Below, in pieces: positions 1-11,676 of a DNA stretch of 64,000 nt (the stretch's first letter is position 1; every line of letters starts with the position of its first letter). Under the pieces are notes generated by a model that was given only the letters and a program-made list of their open reading frames with translations, had not been told where the DNA came from and searched no databases. A program made the position numbers and the translations under genes. The stretch comes from Antilocapra americana (lineage: Eukaryota > Chordata > Mammalia > Artiodactyla > Antilocapridae), in contig ML660210.1 of NCBI GenBank assembly GCA_007570785.1, positions 822,530-886,529 on the forward strand. The letters run 5' to 3'.

Positions 1-115
1 AATTAAAAAAAAAAAAAAAGACAAAAAAAAATAAAAATAAAAAGAATGAGCATTTGGAAAGCACATCTGTCCTTGGAGTTGCTTGAAAATGACATTAAAA
101 ATGTCAACTTCCTTG

Positions 116-212
116 GAGGGAGGGGGGAGGGAGGGGTTTCTGGAGGGGGAGCATATGTAAACCCATAGTGATATCATGGCATTGTATGGCAAAAACAATA
201 AAAGGGAGAAAA
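116..212 (+). mobile_element. severely 5'-truncated L1 3'UTR insertion
   Basis: About 97 bp of the artiodactyl L1 3' end (G-rich stretch, a GTATGGCAAAA-type motif, then A-rich tail). It is flanked by a 19-bp direct repeat (AAAAATGTCAACTTCCTTG) at 97-115 and 213-231, and the integration site reads TT|AAAA. Confidence 0.88.
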
Positions 213-519
213 AAAAATGTCAACTTCCTTGTCATCTGTAAGACAAATAGTGTCTGTCACTGAGTATTTCTCTGAAGACTCCCCATTACATCAACAGGCT
301 CAAAATGTTTACATTAATTTATATGCTGATTTTCATCATATGATATAAAATCCTTCAGAGAAAATTTTTCTCATTTCCTCTGTGCATAAAATCTAAGGAA
401 ACTAAAGTCCCCTGATTTTGTATCATGATACCAAGTAATCAATTTTCCATGTACTTAAATATTTTACAATTAAAATACGTTGCTAGAGTGCGTAGCCATT
501 CTCTTCTCCATAAGATCTT

Positions 520-592
520 CTTGATGCAGGGATCACACCCTGATCTCCTGTCTTGCAGGTGGATTCTTTACCATCTGAGCCACCAGGGGAAT
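520..592 (-). mobile_element. Bov-tA SINE fragment
   Basis: Reverse complement of the tRNA-related head of Bov-tA: a TCTTTACCATCTGAGCCACC block with the preceding TCTCCTG/TTGCAGG region. The other half is missing. Confidence 0.75.
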
Positions 593-599
593 CCTTAAT

Positions 600-1355
600 C
601 ATTATTGCCTACAACATTGCCAGTTTTCTGCTGCTTATATATTTCTATATTCTTTATTCTCATAAATATAAGATTTTAAGTATTTACTTTTGTATTCCAT
701 TGGTGATTTATCTGAAATCATTGCCAATAATCTTATTACAATTTTTGATTTCCCACAATTTCTTTTTTTTTTCATTTTCTGAGAAAACCTTCATTAGCGA
801 AAGCTGACTTGACCAGTGCCAGTCATGAGTTACCTGTTCCCCATATAGGGACATTTGCATAAGTCCTTTATCTCAAAGTGATTTGGCCCTTTGAGTAATA
901 TTTGCTTATCTGATTTGTTGAGGTCAGTAGAGCAACAAAGGACTGTAGATAGAACTGCATTTCCTAGTCAGTATATTAGTATTAATGCCCATTCAACCTT
1001 TTGTAAAAGTACAGGAAATTCAGTTTCTTCCCCTTCTATGGAATCAGTGAAACTGGGTGAGAAAAAACAAATCTCTCTTTCTTATACATCCCCTGCATAC
1101 AACTCTGATTTCCAAGGCATATGCTCACTTTGAAATCCACTATTAAAATGATTCTAGGGAGTTACGCGTTGACTCATACACCTAACTGTCCCCTATACAT
1201 TGCCTATCCCAGTGATGAAAGGAAGAGTTGCTTGAGAAGGTGTTGGTTCCATTTGGTTTTGCTGCTCATGACACTCTTGGTATTTGATGTGATTTTTTGA
1301 TTTTCAGATTTGCATATCATTTTTATTTATGTTTTCACTTGGTTTATATAGAAGG
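600..1355. other. AT-rich stretch, nothing recognised
   Basis: Short open frames lack any recognisable domain and look like chance frames in AT-rich DNA. The 232-519 stretch before the SINE fragment is likewise blank. Confidence 0.5.
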
Positions 1356-1360
1356 TTTAG

Positions 1361-1531
1361 GGGGCTTCCTTAGTAGCTCAGATGGTGAAGCATCCGCCTG
1401 CAATGCAGGATATCTGGGCTTAATTCCTGGGTCGAGAAGATCCGCTGGAAAAGGAAATGGCAAGCTGCAGTCCATGCGGTCACAAAGAGTCAAACACAAC
1501 TGAGCGACTAACTAAAATAAATAAATAAATA
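1361..1531 (+). mobile_element. Bov-tA SINE with internal deletion
   Basis: GGGCTTCCTTAGTAGCTCAG head, GCAATGCAGG and a CAGTCCATGCGGTCACAAAG core, ending GAGCGACTAACT and an (AAAT)n tail. The segment around the usual CCACTCCAGTATTCTTGCC is deleted. Confidence 0.85.
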
Positions 1532-1887
1532 AAGTTAGAGAACTGATCAAAAAAAGAAAAAAAGAAACAGAGGACAAGATGTGGAATTTGCAACCCTTTC
1601 TATATGTCTTACAATATATGTAAGCTACACTTGGGTGTCTCCTGTTGGTAGTAAAAACAAGATGATGTAGCCTTCTGGTGTTCAGATGAATTTGAATAGC
1701 AAAAGCAATTGGAAAACAGACCATAACCCATTAGATGACAAAGCAAATTATTTCTCATTACTGATCAAAGATTTCCCACAATATTACAGACCACATTTGA
1801 TTAAGGAATTGGTCTCTGTCTCAACTCCAAATCAAAAACCTCTTCTTGGAGCCTCAGAACTCCAAATTAACCTACATAGATACAATA

Positions 1888-2111
1888 GACTTCCCTGGTG
1901 GCTCAGACAGTAAAGAATCTGCCTCCAATGCAGGAGACCCAAGATCCCATCCCTGGTCTGGAAGATCCCCTGGAGAAGGGAGTGGCTACCCACTCCAGTA
2001 TTCTTGCCTGGAGAATCCCAAGTACAGAGGAGCCTGCTGAGGTACAGTCCATGAGGTCACAAAGAGTCAGACAAGACGATGCACCAACACTCAACACATA
2101 CACACACAAAA
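1888..2111 (+). mobile_element. Bov-tA SINE
   Basis: Near-complete: GACTTCCCTGGTGGCTCAGA head, CCACTCCAGTATTCTTGCC middle, a GTCACAAAGAGTCAGAC tail and a CA/A-rich end. Confidence 0.9.
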
Positions 2112-2454
2112 AATCATCTGCAAAGTTTCATAAACTAAAAGTTCTGGAACTAAAAATGCTAACAGCCTGCTAAAACATGGGAAATGTCTTTTTGTGAATT
2201 TTATTATTTTACAATTACCTCTCTCTCTCTTTTTTTTTTTCCTACCAAAATTCCTATTCATCCCAACATTGTTTCTGAGGCTTTGCCTTCTGTCTCAAAA
2301 TTTCCTCTCCATCTCAAAAACGAGGATATTTCACTGATCAAGTTATTAGATTCACCTAATTCATTGGTCTCATTTCCTCGACCTCTTAAACGATAGTGAC
2401 TTTCATTTGCACCCAGGTATTTTTTATTCTTAAAAGTATCACTGTATATTCTTA

Positions 2455-2752
2455 CAGGAGAAAGGTGAGTGTGGAATGATTTGAGGGAATAGCATTGAAA
2501 CATGTATATTACCATATGTGAAATAGATCACCAGTCCAGGTTTGCTGCATGAGACAGAACACTCAAAGCCAGTGCACTGGAACAAACCTGAGAGATGGGA
2601 TGGGGAGGGAGGTGGAAGAGGGGTTCAGGAATGGGGGGGTTCAGGATGGGGGACACATGTACACCCATGGCTGATTCATGTCAGTGTATGGCAAAACCCA
2701 CTACAATATTGTAAAGTAATTAGCCTCCAATTAAAATAAATTTATTAATTTT
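2455..2752 (+). mobile_element. 5'-truncated L1 3'UTR insertion
   Basis: Artiodactyl L1 3'UTR with G-rich polypurine block (2604-2655), TGTATGGCAAAAC and TAATTAGCCTCCAATTAAA. A 23-bp duplication with one mismatch lies at 2432-2454 and 2753-2775, and the target reads TT|AAAA. Confidence 0.92.
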
Positions 2753-3035
2753 AAAAGTATCAATGTATATTCTTATTATAGAAATTATCTGAACTATCCT
2801 AACAGCTTACTCTATGACAATCTCTTCCATTATTTCCAAATATTCCATTTTATGATTCTCTCTATAGCTCTTCTATAAATAGATAGAAACCATAATTTAT
2901 TGTATTGTAAGTTATACTTTCCCTTTAGCTATTATTTTTCTCTCAAACATTTAACTATGCTAAGAAACAAAAAAGTCTTCAAATTATTTTCCTTCTCTTG
3001 AAAAACTCACCAAAATAAATTATGATAAATGTGGT

Positions 3036-3330
3036 AGCTCAAACCATGAAAATGTATTATCTCACAGTTCCGAAGGTCAGAAGTTCAGGCAGTGCCAGTA
3101 GTTTCTCTGCAGTGTGTCCCACAAAACTCAAATCTTATCAGGAGATGCTCCAGGCTCATTTAGATTGTTAGCAGAATTTTGTGTAATTGCAGGACTCCAG
3201 CTCATTTCCTGCAGACAGTTGAGAGGGGTTGTACTCAGCTTCTGGAGGCCACTCGTATCCTCTGACTCATGGTCCCTTCCATGACATTCAGAGCCAGCAG
3301 TGACAGATCAAGTCCTCACACGTTTGATCT
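3036..3330 (+). repeat. ancient mammalian interspersed repeat, family not fixed
   Basis: Reads like the mammal-wide repeat with TATTATCTCACAGTTC..GAAGGTCAGAAGT followed by a CTTCTGGAGGCC..CTCATGG..CC block. A second decayed copy lies at 27714-28140. I cannot name the subfamily with certainty. Confidence 0.55.
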
Positions 3331-3834
3331 CTCTGATCTCCTCCTTTCTCTCATCTCTCCTCCTCTTTCTTTTGCCTTATCTCTCTGACAGAGTCTGCTT
3401 AGAGTGTGAAAAAAAATGCAAACATTTGCAATGTATAAAAAAAGGGTTATCACTGATATTTTATGAGAACTAAAATGGAAATAAAAAGGGGCAACACTGA
3501 GATTCCATTTTTTACCTCTTTGGGGAAAAAAAAAACACAAAAAAATCAGTTGAGTAATATGTTCTAATATTCTGACTATCAGAACAGGAACAATGTCATC
3601 GTTCGAGAGATTACTAAGGTTTCTACTTAGATAAAAATTCATTTGCAATGTACTGAAAAAAATGCATTTCATTCATTTGATTTTTGAGTCAACAATCCCA
3701 ATTATAGTATCTTCCAAATGATACACTGGCAAAAATACAAACAGATCTATTCCCTCTGGAGGGTGAGAGAAGGCTATTTCAGTCTTTTTCTTTTACACAC
3801 AATATCTAGCATAAATAAAATTTAAAAACAAACC
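3331..3834. other. AT-rich stretch, nothing recognised
   Basis: No gene or clear repeat; a minus-strand open frame of about 118 codons here has no recognisable motif and low-complexity composition. Confidence 0.45.
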
Positions 3835-4190
3835 AACATGTACAAAGAAACAACAAAATATGATCCATAATCAACATAAATAAGAGTCAAAAATAGCTGA
3901 CCAGAAATAATCCATAGGTTGGACTAAAAACACAAATTTTAACAATCATATAATATTGGCCAGTGATTTGGAAGAGGTCAAGATGAATGAGGTGAATGAA
4001 CAGAAGGAAAATTTCAGCAGAAAGAAGGAAGGTATTTTGAAATAAGAACCAAAGACAACTCTGGAACTAAATAATGCAAAAGATAAAATGAAAAATTGAC
4101 TAAAGGAATTTATTGAGACATGGAAGACATTTATTCCAGATAGAAGCCCACATCAGTTGAAAGAGTTGAAAAGCAAAGGAAATAGTAAAG
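3835..4190 (+). mobile_element. probable ancient L1M ORF1-region remnant
   Basis: Lysine/glutamate-rich broken frames with the A-rich style of old L1 ORF1 coiled-coil DNA, resembling the remnant at 53640-55140. Weak. Confidence 0.35.
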
Positions 4191-4347
4191 TTGTGGGTTA
4201 ATTTAACCCACATGGTTGTGTTTTTAACTTATTTAAATAAGTATTAGTTTCTAATGTGAACATGAAAATCAAGTATTGTGTACTATATAAAATATTTACA
4301 AGTAGAATGTATAAAAACAAAAATACAGAAGATGTAGAACATTATAT

Positions 4348-4620
4348 TGGAGAAGGCAATGGCAACCCACTCCAGTACTCTTGCCTAGAAAATCCCGTGG
4401 ATGGAGGAGCCTGGTGGGCTGCAGTCCATGGGGTCGCGAAGAGTTGGACATGACTGAGTGACTTCACTTTCGCTTTTCACTTTCATGCGTTGGAGAAGGA
4501 AATGGCAACCCACTCCAGTATTGTTGCCTGGAGAATCCCAGGGATGGAGGAGCCTGGTAGGCTGCGGTCTATGGGGTCGCACAGAGTCAGACACAACTGA
4601 AGCGACTTAGCAGCAGCAGC
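4348..4620 (+). mobile_element. Bov-A2 SINE (dimeric)
   Basis: Two Bov-A monomers, each with GGAGAAGG.AATGGCAACCCACTC and GTCGC.AAGAGT, ending in (AGC)n. Exact 12-bp duplication AGAACATTATAT at 4336-4347 and 4621-4632. Confidence 0.95.
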
Positions 4621-4632
4621 AGAACATTATAT

Positions 4633-5029
4633 GGGACTATGTACTGTCAAGTTTCTCATATTCCATGGAAATTTGCATAATCTTCAACCTAAAATAAAAC
4701 TGCTTCAGGTCCTACATTGGGCCTGGTCCTGGGTCACTAGATTCAGCTCTGTGATCCTTCAAAATATAAGCATAAAAATGAGGCAGAGGCTGCCAGCATT
4801 GCTTGCACACAAAGCTCATCAGTGACACTTGGTGTATAGAGACCTGTGTCTTATTTTTTGAAAAAATGACTACTCATAAATATGAATTGAGAGTCTTTAT
4901 GTTTAATTTTTTCAGTTTTCCATATTTTCATTCTCATATTGTTTCAGAATGTAGGTGAAATGTAGACATATAGATTCTCATTGCAATGAAAAAGACAAGC
5001 GTTTATCAGCATCATAATGTATTTGACAA
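4633..5029. other. AT-rich stretch, nothing recognised
   Basis: No repeat or coding signal seen. Confidence 0.4.
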
Positions 5030-5215
5030 TAAGAACTATATTATCATTAGCTAGTTAGATTTATTATCTCATTAATGTTGAAAACAATCCACTGAGGTAG
5101 AAATTTGAAGCTCACGAAGTAGAAAATATAAAATAAAAAATATTTACACAGTTATTGTCACAGTTGGTAAGTGAAAATGTTGGGTTAGAAATTAAATCCA
5201 AGAAATTGATGTCTT
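5030..5215 (+). repeat. MIR-like relic
   Basis: Follows the MIR order TATCTCATTAAT, CCACTGAGGTAG, GTTGGTAAGTG and a decayed right end; heavily diverged. Confidence 0.45.
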
Positions 5216-5739
5216 CTATTTTTTACTCCATTCTGTGAGCTGGAACAAGAATGCTTCAGTTTTGGGTGAGATGGTACATCTTGTTTTGAGATACTATGCA
5301 AGATATAATGATTATTAATGGATATATGTATAACTTTAGGACAAAAATCTAATAGAAATCTCTATTAGACTCTATGTTAACACAGGGACTGTGAATCAAA
5401 CCTAGCCATAGGGCATGTCCACCACAGAGAAAAGAAAAAAAAAATGAATCAAATAAACAGTACCTCAATGGTAATTTGATCTCTAAACTCAAATATTGGG
5501 AAAGTAGAAATGTTATAGGTCATTTTTGCCAATCTTTCCATAAAATGGCACCATCTTGTTCACTATCAATGTTTCTACTTTTACTCACAAAGATATATCA
5601 GGTTGCTTTGGCTAGAATTAAGCAAACACAGGGGGCTAAAGTGGTCACTTTACTTCAAGTCATATGAAGTATTCCAATCTCAGGGAGCTCAGGTTCCAAA
5701 AGTAAGAGAATAGAGACCAAAAGCAGAATTCAAATCACT

Positions 5740-5930
5740 GAAATTAGGTTTTCCAGTCACACCGACATTGGTATGAAGTCTGATACACCTTAATGAACTG
5801 TGTGATTTTGGGAAAGCTGCATAAAATCTGAGCCATACTTTTGCCATTTATCATGTAGATAAAACAGTACTTCACACACAGGGGTATGGAAAAAGCACTG
5901 TGTTTTACATAAAAGGTACTTAAACCATGT
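5740..5930 (-). repeat. MIR relic
   Basis: Reverse orientation MIR with AACTGTGTGATTTTGGG (consensus CTGTGTGACCTTGGG) and following GCTGCATAAAATCTGAGCC. Confidence 0.6.
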
Positions 5931-6794
5931 TTATCCTCATCTTCTGGCATTCTATCTCCATCCATTCTGGGATAAGTAACTAACTTAGAACCTGATTGGA
6001 TGGATGAACTTAGGATGTCAGATATTGTATGTTCAATCCAGTACTTTGTGTAACAATTCTACAATGCTCACCCACTGAGAAAAAACTCTGCTAGGAGTAG
6101 TTATTATTGTTCCTTTTTTGTATAAAGATGATATTCTCTATGCACCTGAAAAACAGTTTGCTTCTGGCAAACTGCAGATGAAACACCTGCTTGCAAAGTA
6201 CATATGGAGAGTCTTCAGTGGCTCATATGTTGGCAGTACATTTTGCCTGGCAATTTCTTCAGGTGTAATGAATTGAGAAAATGTGTCTTTTACAGAGACT
6301 TAATGACTTTCCATAGCACAAGTACGTAGAAAAAAATATGTGGAAACTGATAATTTTAGCACCTGTGTTTGTTTAACTCTAGCCAAAGCAACAACCTGGT
6401 ATGTGTTTGTGAGGAAAAATAGGAACATTGGTTAAGCAAAAATGAATGGAAATCTGCTTGATTTCCAATTTAAAAAATGTGCAGCAAGCTCTAAATAATT
6501 AAAAAATGTGTCTCATAGTCACTGAATGAATCCCAGATGACATTTCTCTTTTAAACATTTCTTTGGTGAAAAAAAAATTTTTTTTTTGAAAATTTCTAAA
6601 ACTTTCAACTGAGTTGATTCCAGTCTATGGTACCTAGCAAAACACTCTGGTGTTTGTGTGTTAAGATCAAGAATTCTGAATCTATGCAAGAAAGAAGGTA
6701 GCAGAATAATTTAATTTTTTAATATACTCAAGAGTGGATATTACATTATTCTTATTAAACATTTGTATTAAACATTCATAGAGAATCATGTGTG
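5931..6794. other. AT-rich stretch, nothing recognised
   Basis: No coding or repeat signal except an A/T homopolymer inverted pair near 6570-6590. A MIR-like minus-strand scrap follows at 6795-6868. Confidence 0.4.
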
Positions 6795-6877
6795 CTTTAG
6801 AACTGGATAAACCTAGCATAGCTACTTATTAGATATTTATGATTTAACAAGTTATTTACCTTTTACAAACCTTAATT

Positions 6878-7092
6878 GGGCTGCCCTGGTGTTTAAGATG
6901 GTAAAGAATCTGCCTCCAATGCAGGAGAGTGGGGATCAATCCCTGGGTCAGGAAGATCCCTGGAGAAGGGAATGGCAACTGACTCTGGAGAAGAATTCCA
7001 TGGACAGAGGAGCCTGGTGGGACACAGTCCATGGAGTCACAGAGACAGGAAGCACTGAGCTACTAGCACCTTCACTTTTCACCTCTTTCAAG
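6878..7092 (+). mobile_element. Bov-tA SINE
   Basis: GGGCTGCCCTGGTG head to TGGAGTCACAG tail; flanked by CCTTAATT at 6870-6877 and 7093-7100. Confidence 0.9.
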
Positions 7093-7185
7093 CCTTAATT
7101 ATCTACTTTTTAAAAAATAGCTTTGTTGAGATGTAATTGTTATATAAAATTGCATATATTTGAACTGTACATTTTGATGGGTTTG

Positions 7186-7503
7186 AAAGCGAAAGTCACT
7201 CAGTCCTATCCAACTCTTTGTGACCCCCCCACCATGGATAAAACAATCCATGGAATTCTCCAGGCCAGAATACCAAAGTGGGTAGCTGTTCCCTTCTCCA
7301 GGGGATCTTCCTAACCCAGAGATCAAACCCAGGTATTCTGCATCGCAGGCCAATTCTTTTCCAGCTGAGCTACAAGAAAAACCCAAGAATACTGGATTGA
7401 GCAGCCTATCCTTTCTCCAGCAGACCTTCCCGACTCAGGAGTCAAACCAGGGTCTCTGTATTGCAGGCAGATTCTTTACCAACTGAGCTATCAGGGTAGA
7501 CCC
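7186..7503 (-). mobile_element. Bov-tA SINE, long form with repeated tRNA-like end
   Basis: Minus-strand SINE in which the tRNA-related segment occurs twice (near 7300-7380 and 7420-7500). TTGATGGGTTTG at 7174-7185 and TTGATGAGTTTG at 7504-7515 are the target duplication. It lies in an old L1M-like piece (about 7105-7185 and 7515-7590). Confidence 0.85.
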
Positions 7504-7590
7504 TTGATGAGTTTGGAAATATGCAAATCCTTTCATTCCTATAAGGCAACTATTCTCACTTTATAGTTTTGTGAGCACACATGTATGTGC

Positions 7591-8224
7591 ATGAGAATAG
7601 GAAAAGATATGTTTTAATATAAAAATGAAAATATAACATATTAAAAATAGTTAACATTTTTTCAGTGAATTAAATAAAAAATTGAATGATAAACTTAGTT
7701 GTATAGTTGGAGTAAACATAATTTCAAAAATCTTGAATAATAAACAATAATAATTGATTTTCCAGAAAACACTGTTTTCTTTCACTTTCAAGTATTTTTA
7801 CTAGTTGTCTTTTAATTAACCAATGAAATAACCTATTATGTGCAAGCTAGTGTGAGGGGTACAAAAATGCATAAAATACATTTTACTCTTCAAGGAGATT
7901 ATAACCTGTTTGAAAAGACAAGAATTAGACTCAAACAATGGAAAGGAAAGACAATGGAATAGAGTTCTGGGCTGTTTGGAAGGGAATATGCAGACAATGT
8001 GAGCATATTCCAGCAAAATCAGTATAACCTAAAGTCACAAGGGAGGACTGCCTTCAGTTTAAACTCTAATATTTGTCATTTATCAATACATTTTATTGGA
8101 TTCCCTTGCTTGCTACTTTTTTGTACAACTACACATTTAAAAAATAAACATATAGATTACTGACCTTGGAATGGTTGCATATGATTACTGATGAGACAAC
8201 TGTCAATTTAATAGTCTTATTAGG
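7591..8224. other. AT-rich stretch, nothing firm
   Basis: A short segment near 7815-7920 has the flavour of an ancient mammalian repeat but cannot be named. Confidence 0.35.
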
Positions 8225-8628
8225 AAAGCCTTATTAGTGCAAAATAAAGACTTAAATTGAAGAAAGTAGGGAAAAATACTAGGCAATTCAGGTATGACCT
8301 AAATCAAATCCCTTATGATTATACAGTGGAAGTGACACATAGATTCAAGGGATTAGATCTGATAAATAGAGTTCCTAAAGAACTATGGATGGAGATTCGT
8401 GACATTGTATAGGAGGCAGTGATCAATACCATCCCCAAGAAAAAGAAATGCAAAAAGGCAAAATGATTGTCTGAAGAAGCCTTACAAATAGCTGAGAAGA
8501 GAAGTGAAAGGCAAAGGAGGAAAGGGAAGATAGACTGATCTGAAAGCAGAGTTCCAAAGAAGACCAAGAAGAAATAAGAAAGCCTTCCTAAGTGAACATG
8601 CAAAGAAGTGAAGGAAAACAATAGAATG

Positions 8629-8758
8629 GGCTGCTGCTGCTGTGTCGCTTCAGTCGTGCCTGACTCTGTGCAACCCCATAGACAGCAGCCCACCAGGCTC
8701 CTCCATCCTGGGATTCTCCAAGCAAGAAGACTGGAGTGGGTTGCCATTTCCTTCTCCG
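8629..8758 (-). mobile_element. Bov-tA/Bov-A SINE nested in BovB
   Basis: Minus-strand Bov-A monomer starting at its (CTG)n end. Exact 9-bp duplication AATAGAATG at 8620-8628 and 8759-8767; BovB resumes after it. Confidence 0.93.
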
Positions 8759-9234
8759 AATAGAATGAGAAAGACTAGCTATTTATTCAAGAAAATTAGA
8801 GATACCAAGGGAACATTTCATACAAAGGTGGGCACAATAAAGGACAGAAATAGTATGGACCTAAAAGAAGCAAAATATATAAAGAAGAGGTGACAAGAAT
8901 ACACAGAAGAACTATGCAAAAAAGATCTTAATGATCCTTGATATGATTACTCACTTAGAGCCAGACTACCTAGAGTGTGAAGTCAAGTGGGTCTTAAGAA
9001 GCATCACTATGAATGTCAGTGGAGGTGATGGAGCTATTTCAAATTCCAAAAGATAATGCTGTTAAAGTGCTATACTCAGTATATCAGCAAATTTGGAAAA
9101 CACAGCAGGAAAAGGTGAGTCTTCATTTCAACCACAAAGAAGGGCAATGGCCAAAAAATGTTCAAACTACCACACAGTTGCAATCATTCATATGCTAGCA
9201 AGGATTTCATAATGCTCAAAATCCTTCAAGCTAG

Positions 9235-9727
9235 TGAAAAGTTGTGGATGAAATCACAACAAAGACACTGGGAATCTTGGCCTCTGGAAGATAACTCAAT
9301 CCAGGGTCAGGGATGAGGTCTGATCACTCAGAGCTTTTGTATAATGAAGTTTTATTAAAGTATAAAGGAGATAGAGAAAGCTTCTGACATAGGCATCAGA
9401 AGGGGGTAGAAAGAGTACCCCCTTGCTAGCATTAGCACTGGAGTTATATACTCTCAAATTAGTTATTACAGTGAATCAAAAGAATGTCTGGAGGTTGTAA
9501 AAACCTCACCAGACTCGCTCCCATCATTTACGTTTTAAGATAGCAGGATTAGCCAGAAGGTTTTTTTCCAGACTATCCTCAAGCAGGATACATGATTGTT
9601 ATATAATCCTAAGGAATGTAGACAGAAAAATAAGTTTGTCCTTTCTTCCTCCTTGAAAATTCCAGACCCCTCTCTCCTTGGGGACCGCTAGACTTCTTAT
9701 CAACCTGCCTAGGAGATGACTCTCTCA
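9235..9727 (-). mobile_element. solo LTR, class I (ERV1-like), nested in BovB
   Basis: A 493-bp element bounded by TG..CA with 4-bp duplication CTAG at 9231-9234 and 9728-9731; 4 bp is usual for class I retroviral LTRs. On the minus strand it has a TATATA-type box near 9445-9450 and AATAAA (complement at 9351-9356). BovB is continuous across it. No internal viral genes are present. Confidence 0.85.
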
Positions 9728-10856
9728 CTAGCCTTAAACAGTATGTGAATTGAGAACTTCCAGATGTTCAGTTGGACTTATAAAAGGTGAAGGAATCAGA
9801 AATCATATTGCCAATATCCACTGGATCATAGAAAGAACAAGGGATTTCAGAAAAACATGTACTTCTGCTTCATTGACTATGCTAAAAGCCTTTGACTGTG
9901 TGGATCACAAAAAACTGGAAATTCCTTAAAGAGATGGGAATGGCAGACTACCTGAGAAATGTGTATGCAGATCAAGAAGCAACAGTTAGAAAGGACATGA
10001 AACAACAGATGGTTCAAAATTGGGAGACTGCTATATTAAGGCTGTATATTGTCACCCTGCTTGTTTAACTTATATGCAGAGTACATCATGCAAAATCCTG
10101 GGCTGGATAAGCCCAAGCTGGAATCAAGATTGCCAGGAGAAATATCAATAACCTCAGATATGCAGATGTCACCACCGTTATGGCAGAAAGTGAAGAGGGA
10201 CTAAAGAGCCTCTTGATGAAAATGAAAGAGAAGAGTGAAAACGCTGGCTTAAAACTCAACATTCGAAAGTCAAAGATCATGGCATCCAGTCCCATCACTT
10301 CATGGCAAATAGATGTGGAACTATGGAAACAGTGAGGGATTTTATTTTAGGTGGGCTCCAAAATCACTGCAGATGGTGACTGCAACCACAAAATTAAAAG
10401 ATGCTTGCTCCTTGGAAGAAAAGCCTAGGTAAAGTATTAAAAACCAGAGGCATCACTTTGCAGACAAAGGTCTGTATGCTCAAAGCTATGGTTTTTCCAG
10501 TAGTCATGTACGGATGTGAGAGTTGGTCCATAAAAAAGGCCAAACTCCAAAGAATTACTGGTTTTGAACTGTGGTATTGGAGGAGACTCTTGAGAGTCCC
10601 TTGGACTGCAAGGAAATTAAACCAGTCAATACAAAAGAAAATAAATTCTGAATATACATTGGAAGGGCTGACTGAAGCTTCAATACTTCGGCCACCTGAT
10701 GCAAAGTCCTGAATCATTGGAAAAGACCCTGCTACTGGGAAGATTGAAGGCAAAAGTAAAAGGGGGTGAGAGAGGTTGCAATGGTTGGATTGCATCAGCA
10801 TCTCAATGAACATGTCTGATCAAACTCTGGGAGATAGTGAAGGACAGAGAAACCTT

Positions 10857-11653
10857 GTATGCTCTCACTATTTTCAGATGACATGGTACTATGCACAGAA
10901 AATCTTAAAGATACCACCAGAAAACTACCAGAACTCATTAATGCATTAGGTGAAGTTGCAGAATACAAAATTAATACATAATAATTTGTTCCATTACAAT
11001 ACACTAACAATGAACTCTTAGAAATAGAAATTAAAGGAAAAATTCCACTTACCACTGCATGAAATAGAATGAAATATCTTGGAATAAGCCTACCTAAGGA
11101 AGCAAACGATCTGTTTCTGAAACCTCTAAGATATTGACGAAGAAAACTGGAGACACACCAACACACTGAAAGATATATTATGTTCTAGGATTAGAAGAAT
11201 CACTATTATTAAAATGACCATACTATCAAGGCAATTGACAGATTCAATGCAATTTCTATCAAAGTAACCAATGGCAATTTTCACAGAACTAGAACAAAAG
11301 AAATTTAAATTTTTATGCATGCGCAAAAGACCCTGAATGGCCAGATCAATCTGGAGAAAGAACAGAGATGGAGGAATCACTGGGAGGAATCACTCCCAGA
11401 TTTCAGACTATTCTTCAAAGTAACATTAATCAGAACATTATTATACTGGCACAAAAACACATTTTAGATCAATGCAACAGGATTGCACACACTTTATGGT
11501 AAACTGATCTACGAGAAAGGAGGCAAGAATATGCAATGGAGAAAGGACAGTCTCTTCAATAAGTGGTGCTGGGATAACTGGACAGTTACTTGTAAAAGCA
11601 TTAAATTAGAACACTTTCTAACATCATACACAAACATAAACTAAAAATACATT
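10857..11653 (+). mobile_element. L1 ORF2 remnant, left part (host of the RAB10 retrocopy)
   Basis: L1 ORF2 region downstream of the RT domain, starting around TTTTCAGATGACATGG and running to the retrocopy insertion point. Broken by stops. The right part is 15210-15969. Confidence 0.85.
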
Positions 11654-11676
11654 AAAAAGCTATATGTAAACCTGGA
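11654..11676 (+). repeat. left target-site duplication of the RAB10 retrocopy
   Basis: The 23-bp word beginning AAAAAGCTATATG and ending AACCTGGA is repeated exactly at 15187-15209. The bases just before it are TT, so the nick site reads TT|AAAA, the preferred L1 endonuclease site. The left boundary is ambiguous by a few A residues because the right copy abuts the poly(A). Confidence 0.92.

Larger units (their letters stand above)
8225..10856 (+). mobile_element. BovB (RTE) LINE, ORF2 remnant, interrupted twice
   Basis: Covers the endonuclease-RT linker, the reverse transcriptase and the C-terminal region of BovB ORF2, all with frameshifts and stops. RT landmarks: FCFIDYAKAF-type block near 9860-9895, and the catalytic box at about 10150-10175 reading RYADVT where YADD is expected, so the second aspartate is lost. 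A Bov-A2-type SINE (8629-8758) and a solo LTR (9235-9727) interrupt it. It is cut before the usual 3' tail and passes into L1 sequence near 10857. Not functional. Confidence 0.9.

Noticed and set aside
8319..8747. 142-codon minus-strand open frame
   Set aside because: Runs through a SINE and antisense BovB; chimeric repeat translation.
10394..10813. 139-codon minus-strand open frame, and similar ones at 48365-48751 and 60794-61102
   Set aside because: All are antisense to the same BovB ORF2 C-terminal region, which tends to stay open on the reverse strand.
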